DNA of 64,000 bases from Ctena decussata (GCA_963989385.1 OZ022509.1:76530667-76594666); one strand, 5' to 3'; positions 42,622 through 52,920 are shown, numbered from the stretch's first letter. Numbers and translations: made by a program. The notes: generated from the letters alone by a model not told the origin.

Positions 42622-42855
42622 TGAGCCGCGACACGAGAAAACCAACACAGTGGCCTGTTCGCCCTGCGAAGACCAAGATCAGCCTGGGCATCCGCCCAGT
42701 CTGATCAGTCTTTGCTTTGCGCTAAAAGGATAGCTAAGGGCTTAAGCTAGCTCCATGCGGCAGCGAAGACAGATCAGACTGGGCGGATGCTCAGGCTATC
42801 TGAGACTTCGCTGAACACACATGCCTTCTTGTCGGTTTACTTGTGTCGCGGCTCA
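42622..42855. mobile_element. Foldback MITE family A, copy 5
   Basis: 234 bp with more substitutions than copies 1-4 (for example CGAAGACCAAGATC for CGCAGACTCAGATC). Confidence 0.85.
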
Positions 42856-43477
42856 ATAATATTTGGAAGTTGTGCAACCTAGTTAGTGCAATTAAAATGA
42901 AATGTTATTACAGTAATATTAAAAGAAATTGGAAGCAAACTGGCTCCAACAATTAGATGACTGAAAACTAAGTCCCAATTAACAATACTGCACAATTAAG
43001 CAGCACGCATTACTCGTCCACTCGTTCTATATCTCCCCGGAAGTACATGTACAACATTTATTCCTTTTTCAGTCATAAATTGTGTCCGCTCAATAACTCG
43101 AAAATAGTTAAAGAAGTTTTCTCGAATCTCGGAATACATATAAATCCTCATCAGACGAACAGAGCCCGTACTTACATGTGTGAACATCTACTATTTTGGA
43201 ATTATGAACTTTTTGTATTTTTTAGAGAGAAGCTGATGAAAATGTCGGCTCTATAACTATGTTTTAAACGTGGATCTGAACTCGAGAAATTCTGCATCAA
43301 AAACGAGTTGCTCATTCCCCTCAAACACGGCGCCTCTTTAATGGAGAGGACTTGGCTCCGCCTTTCGTATGCTTTGCCCATGATACAGCCCCTATGGTCA
43401 CTTGGCTATTGGAAACTTAACCATTTTTGCTGAAATCTTGTCGAATATATCATGTTAAGCTTTGTCATATTGACAAA
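42856..43477. other. No feature recognised
   Basis: Opposed ORFs at 42,996-43,187 (-) and 43,047-43,256 (+) overlap and neither is recognised. Confidence 0.4.
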
Positions 43478-44381
43478 GGACTTCTATGTTTAAGGCGTGA
43501 ATTTTCCCTATGATTAAAAAATTATACGGATAACTGACTTTTGCTTTGCATTTATGACTATGACATGTAACTTGCATGACAAATGCATTTTCAAGTGTTT
43601 GTGTCTATGTAAAGTACGTTAAACATACGTTGACGTTGACGTCATTGTTGAGATTAATTTTAAATTATCCTGAAACTGATCGCTGAAAACATGATTTATT
43701 GTTAACACTTCACCCTTTTTGACTTACATTACTTACATAACATACAACACTGGATAGTTTTGACCGTATGTATGTGACCTTGACCTCATTTGAAGGTCAT
43801 GATATACAATATATCCTTGAGGATCACAGTGCTACTGCTGACCATTCTTCTTCTGTGGCTTACTGAGTATCGCCCCTGCTTCCCACTCATATATATTGCG
43901 TACTTGCACCACATAAGTCTGCTGCATGAAGGAAATGCTGGGTCACGGGGGGGGGGGGGGGGAAGTACTTGTATTTTAATTATAGTGAAGCTTTCTCTTT
44001 TGGCCGCTTTGACCGGAAGTATAACTGTGGTTTTGCCTGTTTAAATACCAATCAGGCGTAACAAGAAGAAAATCTTGTATTGTTATATGCGTGTATTTAG
44101 CATGTATTTATGATAAAAATTTATGGACTGAATGACTGATTTCAATATTTTTATTACCTCAAGAAATGAGGTATGCGAAAACCTTGAATTTAGGGTAGGT
44201 AGGGTCAGTCTGGATTATCTCCCCATGTCTTTGGGTCTGAATCACAAATGATCTGATTTCATACGGTTTACATATTTGTGGAAGCTCTGCTAAGAACAAT
44301 TTGCACACTTTATACTTTTGAAAATTCGGATCTGTCGTGTCGGTCTAATGGGGAAAATCCTCGCCTTAATCATAGAAGTCC
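43478..44381. mobile_element. 900-bp TIR element family C, copy 2
   Basis: GGACTTCTATGTTTAAGGCG and CGCCTTAATCATAGAAGTCC termini; poly-G of about 18 near 43,948-43,966. The 84-codon ORF at 43,790-44,044 crosses the G tract and is not kept in copy 1. Confidence 0.85.
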
Positions 44382-44408
44382 TTGAATATGCACATACACA
44401 GTTTGCAT

Positions 44409-44610
44409 TAGGGTAAAGTCGGGTAAATTCGGACAGCGGGTAAATTCGGACAGTGGCATTGTTTCCTTTATATGGCAGTTGTTTGGAATTAAAACAAAAT
44501 TAACTGGACAAACAGTAAAAATCCTGATGAGACGGCTCATCTGGATTTTCAATCTTTGCAATGGTATCTCCGAAGTTACCCGCTGTCCGAAGTTACCCGA
44601 CTCGACCCTA
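44409..44610. mobile_element. 202-bp TIR MITE with doubled terminal motif
   Basis: Termini TAGGGTAAAGTCGGGTAA and TTACCCGACTCGACCCTA. GGGTAAATTCGGACAG occurs twice in the left arm and its complement (CTGTCCGAAGTTACCC) in the right. Confidence 0.85.
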
Positions 44611-44681
44611 TATTATTTCGTTTTAATTAATCCATCATATGGGTACATCCACCGGAAAAGTCTCTAAGCTTTTTGTGTTCA

Positions 44682-45190
44682 AGGTTGATTGATTGATTGT
44701 TTTGGGTTTAACGGCCCTTTGAGACAGTATTTCAGTCTATATCGGGCCGTCTCCCAGAGAGAGGGAGAAAGAAAAGAGAAATAATAGACGAGAGAAAAAA
44801 TGTCCAAACAACCCCCACCCGAACCTTCTGCAAGCACAGTAAGCCCTTGTCCTACTATCATCCAAATCAACAGGACGCCCAGGCACTGGAAGTTACATGC
44901 AGCACCATCGCACCACCCAACCACCCCCTTCAAGGTTGAAGACACCCGTGACAGTTGGTTCCTTTGGGTTTCACGGCCGTTTGAGACAGTATTTCAGTCC
45001 ACATCGAGACGTGTCTGAAAGAGATGAAAGTAAAGAAAGACGGAATAGACGAGAGATTAAAACGATAATGAGGATGATAATAATGATAATAATAGACAAA
45101 ACACGGACAGCTTTACCGCACCTACTGCCCTTGTCCGATTATCCAAGTAAGTAGGAGCCCCGCATTGGCAGTTAAACAAAGCAGTCCCCT
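44682..45190 (+). repeat. Repeat family G, two tandem copies
   Basis: TTTTGGGTTTAACGGCCCTT, GAGACAGTATTTCAGTCTAT, CGGGCCGTCTCCCAGAGAG, then CACCTACTGCAAGCACAGTA and ending GGCACTGGAAGTT. Second copy (from about 44,950) is more diverged. At least nine whole or partial copies lie in this window; probably a SINE-like element. Overlapping small ORFs (44,679-45,154) are by-products. Confidence 0.8.
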
Positions 45191-45298
45191 AATAAACCCG
45201 TATCAAAAGTTACTGAAAAACACCCTCATTTTAAAAGCAAGACAGAAATCGGGAGACTCAGGTTGATTGATTATCCATCTTCGAAAGGCTGGGTGCCG

Positions 45299-45371
45299 GG
45301 CCGCGTAGCGCAATCGGTAGGGCACCTGACTCATAAGTCAGAGGTCCTGGGTTCGAAACCCGGTCTGGCCA
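45299..45371 (+). tRNA. tRNA-Met(CAT)-like sequence, probably a SINE head
   Basis: Cloverleaf-like: TAGCGCAATCGGTAGGGCA D-arm, anticodon stem-loop CTGACTCATAAGTCAG with CAT, T-arm CTGGGTTCGAAACCCGG and final A. The acceptor pairs GGCC/GGCC, but then has G-U, a C-C mismatch and another G-U. It is followed by a repeat body (CTTAGTACTGGTTAACCGCT) also found in the 46.7-kb hairpin. This favours a SINE promoter over a working tRNA gene. Confidence 0.5.
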
Positions 45372-46035
45372 CATACTTTTGTTTCTCCTTCCGCTGATTC
45401 AAGAAGGGCAGTTGTCAGTTACTGGCGAAAGTATGTGCACTTAGTACTGGTTAACCGCTTAGGAGGTCTAAGCCTGCCCAGAAATAGTGTAAGCCGTAAG
45501 TCATCCTGTGTTATTTTTAAACTTACCTACCACATTTGCCGGTAAACAAATAGAGTGGAAAACATTCAAAGTTTTGTTTTTAACAACAGTAAAAACAACA
45601 GCTCAGCCGAAAAATGAAATGACGTCACAGAAGAAACGGGACGTACAGTGAGTGACGTCAAAAGAAAGGCCGGAGTTTTAACGCACTTTTCTTGCAAAGA
45701 GGAAATGCTCTTAGTCAATATCATTTTCAGAAATCTTTCAAAAAACGCATTGCGTTTATACAGAGTTTGTGCGAGCTACAGTTTTATGGAATGAAAGTGG
45801 TCAAAGTACCCAAATCATAAGTCCGAACTCGTAAGTCTTTTAACATTGACAAATAATATTTAAGATACACAGATATGGACCCCAAAATAAAGGTGTGATC
45901 GAATGCCCGCGAGTAGTAAGCATCACCTGTCTATTATAATACACCCGCCATATCTATGTATCAGTAGGAAAAGTCAGTCAAAAAGGAAGCCCGGTATTTA
46001 AAAGCTTAACTAAGCTTCGGCTGAGGCCATCAGAT
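45372..46035. other. SINE body then unassigned stretch
   Basis: 45,372-45,515 is the likely body of the tRNA-headed SINE (CCGCTTAGGAGGTCTAAGCC, GTAAGTCATCCTGTG). Beyond that nothing is recognised apart from two GACGTCA sites (45,622, 45,654). Confidence 0.5.
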
Positions 46036-46227
46036 CGGAAAATAGTTTAGAAACGGCAACATTGTAGGAATCAACGAGATCACAAGCTTTACTTTCTGAT
46101 AACCCTGTGTCAACAGATTACGGGTGAACAGCTTCCCTCTTTCAACAAAGTCTTGATATTTGAAACAGGCTTTAGCATAGCGGACTAGCTGAGAAACATA
46201 AACTCCGTATGCAGGTGCCGAAGGGAT
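46036..46227 (-). pseudogene. RT C-terminal relic, second subfamily
   Basis: The minus frame reads IPSAPAYGVYVSQLVRYAKA, then CFKYQDFVERGKLFTRNLLT, then QGYQKVKLV, after which it frameshifts. This is the same GVY-SQL-RxA-------F--R---L---LL-QGY tail seen at 19.4 kb, but it differs enough (PSAPAYGVYV against PRTTSYGVYI) to be another lineage. Nothing else of the element is adjacent. Confidence 0.7.
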
Positions 46228-46639
46228 ATTAATAAGTCATACAAAAATCATAGACTGGTTCGACGAATTTCATTTGGTGAAAAAAAAGTAAAAATATATT
46301 CAATGTTTAATCCGGAATGTGATGTCTAACCTAGTGTTGCGTTTCGTTTTTAGTTCAGAATAAATATATTGTTTGTTTGTTTGTTTTATTTTATTTATTA
46401 TTATTATTATGATTATTATTTTGTTAGTGGGTCATCGATTTTTATTTCAATGAATGAACACCGAAAGTGACTTTTTTGTCAGAAGGGGTGAACTTTAGTG
46501 TTCATGGGATGAAATCAAAGTCGATGTTACACTGTGTAAAAAAATTAAATGCCAAAAATAAGAAATTAGATGCCGTAAATGGCACTACTGGTATTCATGT
46601 TCCATATAAATGTCCAAATTTTTGCTTGCGCGAAAGGGG
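46228..46639. other. Unassigned, T-rich microsatellite
   Basis: (TGTT)n then (TTA)n near 46,368-46,422. The ORF at 46,467-46,670 extends into repeat G and is not recognised. Confidence 0.4.
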
Positions 46640-47010
46640 TGGTCGGGTGGTGCAATGGTGCTGTGTATAACTTCCACTGACGGAGCATCTTACTGATTTG
46701 GAACAGCTTAGGTCATGTCGGGACGGTCAGTTAACCACACTATTCCTGGGCAGGCTCAGACCTCCCCAGCGGTTCACCAGTACTAGGTAGAAGTAAGTGC
46801 AGTTAGTACTGGTAAACCGCTTAGGAGGTCTTAGCCTGCCAAGGAATAGTGTGGTTAGGTTAACTGACCGTCCCGACATGACCTTGGCTGTATACCGTGG
46901 ACGTTAAACAATAACACAACAACATTGGAGGGCAAGGGCCTACTACGCTTGCAGTAGGTGCGGGTGGAGATTGTTTGGGGCATTTTTTTTTTTCTCTCGT
47001 CTATGATTTT
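46640..47010 (-). repeat. Repeat family G copy carrying a nested hairpin
   Basis: Minus-strand G copy: CTACTGCAAGCGTAGTAGGC on the right and AAGTTATACACAGCACCATT on the left, split by the hairpin at 46,708-46,884. Confidence 0.7.
46708..46884. mobile_element. 177-bp foldback inserted in repeat G
   Basis: Arms GGTCATGTCGGGACGGTCAG and CTGACCGTCCCGACATGACC, inner AGTACTGGTAAACCGCTTAG against its mismatched partner. A half copy is at 54,285-54,345. Confidence 0.8.
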
Positions 47011-47109
47011 CAGTCAGCCAGTCAAGTGCGTTACATATCTCGCTTAAGACAATGGGTGACGGCATAGAAGAAAAAATGTTCTCTGTTCCCACAGGTAGCA
47101 GTCATTTAA

Positions 47110-47975
47110 GGTGGTGATTTGTGGTAAATACAAAAATCTGCATAAAACCATAAAAAGTAACGTATCTCCCTGAAAGTTTGCAGACTTCTTATTTTTGTTG
47201 TTCTTTACAGTTTCGAATACATAATAGACGTACATGCTGCTTAAAAAAGTGAAGGTATAAGGAAAGATCAAAGGGTAATTTTCTGCGATTAAATCTGAAA
47301 AAAAAAACTATCGTTTTTGAAAATTTACGTAGTGCTGTAGGTGCATTATTGCATAATGAAGAGCGTCCTAGCAATTATTTATTCCAACTCTTTCTCAAAT
47401 TGTAATGTAGACCAGATGAAAACGGTAGCTTTTTCTCAAATGTTCAACCATGTACAAAGTAAATGTACACTGGACGCATTTATTAAATATAGGGTAGGCA
47501 AGCATACCTATCTTAACACCTACAATATAAATAATACATTACTTACATGATCAGTGGTGTGTAGATGAAATTGTTCAACCTTGTTAAAATAGTCTCACCA
47601 GTCTCACCTGTGTTTTTTTTACAAAAAAAAATTGGACACAGACTGCATCTTTTTTCATCTGCTCAGCCCGATAATGTGTGAAAGAGTTTGAAAAAATAAT
47701 TGCTAGGACGCTCTCCATTATGGAACAAGGTATTCTAAGCACTAAGTATATTCTCAATAATGATATTATTTTTTCAGATTTATTCGCAGAAAATTAGCCT
47801 TTGATCTTCTCTTATAAAAACACTTTTTATCATAAACAAATGCTGCATTTTGGGATTCTAAATTATGAGAAACAACATAAAGAAGGCATCCAATAAGTTT
47901 TGGAAAGATCAGTGTTATTTTGAGTATTTTATGCAGATTTTTGTCTTTGTCCCAAATCAGTGATTATCACCACCT
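47110..47975. mobile_element. TTAA-flanked foldback element
   Basis: GGTGGTGATT at the left and ATCACCACCT at the right, with TTAA outside both (47,106-47,109; 47,976-47,979). Arms of about 300 bp include AAAATCTGCATAAAA, TTTTCTGCGA-TAAATCTGAA and GAGCGTCCTAGCAATTATTT with complements. Axis near 47,543. No transposase. Confidence 0.8.
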
Positions 47976-47979
47976 TTAA

Positions 47980-48282
47980 ACTCCATAAATGGCTGAAATA
48001 GATAGATTTCTTTTAATTTCTATACATTAAAGAAATTGATTTAATCACAGAAAATATGTAATTTTATTTTTCTTCATGTGCAATTCACCCGAAGAAAATA
48101 AATCCCAAATAGTAAAAAACAAAGTGATAATGACCCTGTTTGAAACATTAAGATTATCAGTTTTCATTTCACTTTGAAATTGTTTTAACTGAATGAAAAG
48201 AATATAAAAGAGATTAGGTTCTTGTCCTGTTTTTGGCCATTTTCAGTAGAACAGCCTCATGCAGCAAGACACCTTCACCGAT
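47980..48282. other. No feature recognised
   Basis: AT-rich, no ORF or repeat. Confidence 0.4.
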
Positions 48283-48475
48283 TCCTTCGATAGAGGTGGT
48301 AGGGTGGTGCGATGATACTGGGTATAACTTCCACTGCCGGGGCCTCCTACTGATTTGGATTGTAGGACAAGGGCCTACTGTGCTTGCAGTAGGTACGGGT
48401 GGGGCTGTTTGGCCTCTTTTTCTCTCGTCTATCGTTTCTCTTCTTTCTCCCACTCTTTGGGAGACTGTCCGTTAA
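48283..48475 (-). repeat. Repeat family G copy, inverted
   Basis: GGGCCTACTGTGCTTGCAGT and GGTGGTAGGGTGGTGCGATG are G blocks on the minus strand. Opposed ORFs at 48,214-48,453 and 48,233-48,475 are shadows. Confidence 0.75.
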
Positions 48476-48504
48476 AGCAAATACAACCAACGATCCCCAC
48501 AGAT

Positions 48505-48725
48505 GGGTTGCTGTTTTAGGTTTAACGGCCCTTTGAAACAGTATTTCAGTCTATATTTGGCCGTCTCCCAAAGAGAGGGAGAACGAAGAGAGAGATGAAA
48601 GGCGAGAGAAACCCCAACCCGCACCTACTGCAAGCACAGTAGGCCCTTGTCTTACTATTATCCAAATCAGCAGGACGCCCCGGCACTGGAAGTTAACACA
48701 GCACCATAGCACCTCCCACGATCCC
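48505..48725 (+). repeat. Repeat family G copy
   Basis: GGTTTAACGGCCCTTTGAAA to GCACTGGAAGTTAACACAGC; head to head with the preceding inverted copy. Confidence 0.75.
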
Positions 48726-48889
48726 CACGGACTGAAATGTCATTATTGTTTGCACATGCAATAAAGTCAGAAACCTATTTATGTACAGTGGACTGTTCAG
48801 TGTGTCCTTATCAAACAGAAGAGTCCATTTGTCAATAAAGGTGTGTTTGGTTTACTTCATTTTTATTATTTTAAGGAGAAATACCCATT

Positions 48890-49126
48890 TGAACCGACAC
48901 ATGACAAACTCAACAAAGTGGCATGTGCGCCCCGCAAAGACTCAGATCAGCCTGGGCATCCGCCCAGTCTGATTAGAGTATTCGCTGTGCGCTAATAGGG
49001 TAGCTAAGGGTTTAAGATAGCTCCATGCGGACAGCGAAGACTGATAAGACTGGACGGATGCCCAGGCTAATCCGAGTCTTCGCTGGTGCATTTGCCACTT
49101 TGTTGGTTTTCTCGTATCGCGGCTCA
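48890..49126. mobile_element. Foldback MITE family A, copy 6
   Basis: Starts TGAACCGACAC, ends ATCGCGGCTCA; ATTT flanks both ends, consistent with a 4-bp target duplication. Confidence 0.85.
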
Positions 49127-49127
49127 T

Positions 49128-49133
49128 TTTATT
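49128..49133 (-). promoter_or_regulatory. Candidate polyadenylation signal of the GPCR gene
   Basis: AATAAA on the minus strand, 111 bp beyond the stop codon and touching the edge of MITE A copy 6. Confidence 0.4.
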
Positions 49134-49243
49134 TTAAGGAGAAAAATAATCGCATGCTAGTATAGTCAACACTGATCAGACGCCGCGTTCTGCGGTGTTT
49201 GCTTTTGGTCGGCACCGTTTGTCCATGTGCTATTTATGGGAGT

Positions 49244-50728
49244 TTAGGTGTTAATGGCTGAATTCGCCCGTAGTTTCTTGGGTAAGAATTCAACAAAGTC
49301 ATGTCTGAAACTTCTACCCAATAAGCAGTAGAATACAACGTTAATCGCATGACTGGCATAAATAATAGTATTGCCGATTAAATAGACAATGTACAATGTA
49401 TTATTTGCAGGACTGAATATGCTGACAATATTGGCTGTCAGCACTGGCACTTCGGTAACACATTGTGTAAAGCTGATGGCGACCGTTCGGGCCGTCATAG
49501 ACATTAATACGCTGTTTCTTTGCCCATGACAGTCGGAGTCGGTCTTTGTAAACTTCTTATCGCGTCGGAACAGTTTAAAAGTTATCAGAATGTTACACAC
49601 GAAAAGAATAACTATAGGCAAGCCTCCAATCACACCAAGATGAACAATTAGAAAATGTAATTCAAAAACACGTACTTCCGAACAAAAATAATCATTATTT
49701 TCACCACCGATTCCATTTTCCACAGACTCCCCTAAGTGGCTTGATGTGTTTTTGGTACTTTGGGTCCCGTTCACAAACAACCCAATATCTGTGTTGTTGT
49801 CCGCTGCATCATGGGAGCTGGCTTGTTGATGAACCGGACTAAAAGTACCATTATTAATGGTACTTTTAACCTGGTTCATCAACAAGCCATTATCAGTGTT
49901 ATTTCCTGCACCGTCATGGACATTGATGGATGTTATAATGGTACTTTTAGTCTGGTTCATCAATAAAGTATTATCAGTGTTATTTCCCGCACCATCATGG
50001 ACGTCAATGGATGTAATAATGGTGTTTTTAGTTCCGTTTATCACCAAGCCATTCCCACTGTTATTGTTTTCCGAAATACTGGCTATCTTTGACAAGTATG
50101 GGTATTTCTGTTCCCAGCTATGGCCTATGATAGAGGGTACATTGTCGCCGATAGATACTATTACGATGAAGAACACAAGACCACGTTGTCTCCATTTACT
50201 CTGTGAAGCACTCGACTGCAACGGCTTACAAACTGATATTGTCTGCTCCACCGTTAAACACACTACTATCCAAACTGACAGCTGTCTAAAAAGGTATGGG
50301 CTTATCGGGAACACAAAACAGAAGGCAGGATTAAGGTCTCGTAATCGAATAGTAGGTTCAAATAAAAATGTCGCCATTTCTAAAGCAGGCATAAGGAGTA
50401 CCAGTGTGTCTGCCACCGCAAGACATTTAAAGTATGTGATAGTCGGACAGTTCCGACATCGCTTTCCTTTTGACCAAACTAAGAACGATAATGTGTTTCC
50501 AATAAAACCAAATATCATGATAATAACCAAGCATACTCCCAGAATTAAATGTGTTGTTTTCAGCTCAATCATTCTTATCTGTATTTTGCTAATCTTTTTA
50601 GATATTGAAAAGTTTTTCCAACTCATCTCTTTTATATACGCAAACTTCACCTTCCCAGTTTGTATTAGCTGACAACAAAAACTGCACATTTCAGTGTTAT
50701 TGGCTGAAAACCGTGCAAAATTAATCAA
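49244..50728 (-). CDS. Rhodopsin-like (class A) GPCR with long repeat-built ECL2
   Basis: A 494-residue single-exon receptor of the plasma membrane, probably for a peptide (molluscan FMRFamide-receptor-like groups share the look); ligand unknown. TM1 about 60-85 (GN at 77-78), TM2 98-122 (LAVAD 103-107), TM3 135-165 with the conserved Cys at 137, TM4 182-201, TM5 358-386, TM6 412-436, TM7 445-470 (NVVFY 463-467), helix-8-like GRSFRHDF. The DRY position reads EQT (161-163), the CWxP of TM6 is absent, and NPxxY lacks its Pro. Residues about 202-355 form an enormous second extracellular loop with many N-x-S/T sites and internal repeats; Cys349 is the likely partner of Cys137. The first Met gives a 59-residue N-tail; Met35 or Met53 could be the real start. 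The 271-codon plus ORF across 49,857-50,672 is a shadow. Confidence 0.9.
   Translation of the reverse strand: MINFARFSANNTEMCSFCCQLIQTGKVKFAYIKEMSWKNFSISKKISKIQIRMIELKTTHLILGVCLVIIMIFGFIGNTLSFLVWSKGKRCRNCPTITYFKCLAVADTLVLLMPALEMATFLFEPTIRLRDLNPAFCFVFPISPYLFRQLSVWIVVCLTVEQTISVCKPLQSSASQSKWRQRGLVFFIVIVSIGDNVPSIIGHSWEQKYPYLSKIASISENNNSGNGLVINGTKNTIITSIDVHDGAGNNTDNTLLMNQTKSTIITSINVHDGAGNNTDNGLLMNQVKSTINNGTFSPVHQQASSHDAADNNTDIGLFVNGTQSTKNTSSHLGESVENGIGGENNDYFCSEVRVFELHFLIVHLGVIGGLPIVILFVCNILITFKLFRRDKKFTKTDSDCHGQRNSVLMSMTARTVAISFTQCVTEVPVLTANIVSIFSPANNTLYIVYLIGNTIIYASHAINVVFYCLLGRSFRHDFVEFLPKKLRANSAINT
49739..50053 (-). repeat. In-frame repeats encoding the GPCR second extracellular loop
   Basis: Residues about 226-330: units beginning N-LL-N-T-STI, ITSIDVHDGAGNNTD and ITSINVHDGAGNNTD, then two diverged units ending DAADNNTD and TQSTKNTSS. 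Unit length is about 27 residues (81 bp). The repeats stay in frame with no stops. Confidence 0.85.
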
Positions 50729-50849
50729 ACTGCATCATAAACAACCAACGAAGATACATTGAATTTTTCTTCAGGAAAAAGCATCGACTAACTAGCATGA
50801 AACCAAAGACTGACGTGGGAATGGTATTAATCACTGCCCTAATGTGCAA

Positions 50850-51050
50850 CCGCTTCATCCCTGACTTGCTGATCTACTGCGCAGGTACCTGGTTTGAAAC
50901 CCGATGGGAACGGAATTCCTTATAACCGTAAACGGGGTTCCAGTGCATATGGCCTTTCATTATCGCCCTGCCATCGTCTTGATATTACTAAAATACTGTT
51001 GAAAAGGTAAATGCTGTTGTAAATCGCAAGTCATCTATCCATCCAAAGAG
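50850..51050 (+). mobile_element. tRNA-derived SINE, copy 2
   Basis: Decayed head (GATCTACTGCGCAGGTACCT, GGTTTGAAACCCG), body CGTAAACGGGGTTCCAGTGC and tail AAATACTGTTGAAAAGG, AATCGCAAGTCATCTATCC. Confidence 0.75.
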
Positions 51051-51191
51051 ACCTGTGATGAAGGTATCTTGTTTTGTGAGTTTACCATAACCATTAAGAA
51101 ATCAGATTCAAACATGTATATTGCAGGCTCATTAGTGCTAATTTGGTGTATCAACAGGATGACGGATCCCAGTTGTTTTAATCGAACCATT

Positions 51192-51436
51192 TGAACCGCG
51201 GCATAAGGAAACCAACAAAGTGGCATGTGCGCCCAGCGAAGACTCAGAATAGTCTGCGCATCCACCCAGCCTTATCAGAGTCTTCACTTTGTGCTTAAAG
51301 AGTAGCCAGTAGCCAAGAATCAAAGCTACCTCCATGCGAACAGCTAAGACTGGTCAGACTGGGTGGATGCCGAGGCTGATCTGAGTATTCGCTGGGCGCA
51401 CATGCCTTTTTGTTGATATTGTTGTGTCGCGGCTCA
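51192..51436. mobile_element. Foldback MITE family A, copy 7
   Basis: TGAACCGCGGC to GTCGCGGCTCA, the most diverged and longest copy (245 bp). Confidence 0.8.
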
Positions 51437-52041
51437 TTCGTACTTAAAACGCTAATTTGAAGGAGTTCCAGGACATGCATCTGCTCAAATATTAACAAAT
51501 TTCGTTCAGAGAGACGACAGTCTTGAGTTCACCTTATCAGTTAGAAGCACAAGAGGAACTAGATCCATTGTTTCCTTTACCTTGTACTGAAATTTACTGA
51601 AATTTTGATTGTCAAGCAGGATACTTTCAAACTGATACTTGTTTTTCTATTAGGTTATTCAACTGTATAGTCATTAACTGCAAGTTCAGCTGATACATGA
51701 TCGGTTAAATGGAAGAGGCACTTGGCAATTCGCAAGACTGCCTTGATTTTTATGTACCAACTGAATTCGGTCAGAACTGGTGTTATGTGCCGGTCAAGGC
51801 CGTAAAAACTCTACCCGTTCTACACCAAAGTGCGGGTTATACATGCTTGTCATCTAGAATCTTGGCACGCATGCTGTTCATTAGTTTGCAGAACGGTGTG
51901 GACCGCTTTTGATGTTCAGGAGATGCAACAGCTTCGCAAGCCAATGGTAATAAGGTCTTAACGAGTTCCCTTAAGAGCCACGGTTGAACCAGCTAAAATC
52001 TTCTCATTTTTGAAAGAGATTGGCATATATAGTAAAATATA
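51437..52041. other. Unassigned, one 67-codon ORF
   Basis: The plus ORF at 51,709-51,912 (ATGGAAGAGGCACTTGG start) has fair codon look but no recognised family and no splice or repeat support. Confidence 0.3.
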
Positions 52042-52523
52042 GTTAAAGTCTCCATAGTCCTATCAGCGGTAAAAACGCCTAAACTCAAATCATTGTAAAA
52101 AGCGGCTCAACCTTCGCGTTTGGTAATAAAATGTGGGCTGGTGTGGATATACCGAGTCATATAATTGGCAAAAAGTAGAGAAAACAAAGTTTTGAAAAAT
52201 AACAAATCGCTCCACAAAATACAATTTCCTGATCTGGTTTCCCGTCAAACAATGCTATATAAACAAAGGCGGCATAGTGATTGGGACTCCACGCCTGTAC
52301 ATTGTATTTTTACCATTTTATGACATCGAAAGTAGGTCATTTTAGTTGCCAACTAAAATGACCCCAATAAATTTTCAAACCCTTTTTATGTGAAACTCAA
52401 GGATGTTTTATTCTTTTAAAGCTGGCTAATCACGGTCATTTACAATTACGAAACTATAGTGAGAAGCTTGCAGCGATACCTCACGATAATTTTTTTTCAT
52501 GCTGATGGAGCAATCGGGCCTTT
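52042..52523. repeat. Dispersed repeat family E, copy 2
   Basis: Near-identical to 42,060-42,573 with a roughly 30-bp deletion and a 10-bp insertion near the end (CAGCGATACCT). Confidence 0.8.
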
Positions 52524-52661
52524 AAGGCAAGGTATTTTTACAACTGTTGATTTAAATTTGTGTTTACTCGTCTCACTGGTCGAGAGTTCGTTTTATGTTA
52601 TCTGTCTTAAGATAGCCGTTGATCGGCATGTTTTACAACATACCCGACTTGATTTATACAC

Positions 52662-52823
52662 ATTATTATAATAGTAACTTGATCTGGCGTACTGTATCAC
52701 GTCGAGTTGATGAGCTCATACCATCATTTCACCCGACACGCTTGCGTCGAGGGTGATCCGATGGTATGAGCTCATCTATGAGACGTGATACAGTACGCCA
52801 GATCAAGTTACTATTATAATAAT
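52662..52823. repeat. 162-bp hairpin with CGA loop
   Basis: ATTATTATAATAGTAACTTG and ATCTGGCGTACTGTATCACG arms, CCATC-TTTCACCC/GGGTGATCCGATGG inner stem; loop GACACGCTTGCGTCGA is a near match to the CGAG-CGAG pattern. Confidence 0.95.
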
Positions 52824-52920
52824 TTGTTCATTATATACCTTAGAGACCAGCCAACCATTGATACTTGCCAGCGCTAATGCATAGATTCGGATTCGAACCT
52901 GCACGGCAAGGGGTATGTAG

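Noticed and set aside
45299..45371. Functional tRNA-Met gene
   Set aside because: Acceptor stem has a mismatch and two wobble pairs, and a SINE-like body follows, so I annotate it as tRNA-like only.
49857..50672. 271-codon plus-strand ORF
   Set aside because: It lies antisense to the GPCR; its hydrophobic pattern is the complement of the receptor's transmembrane codons.
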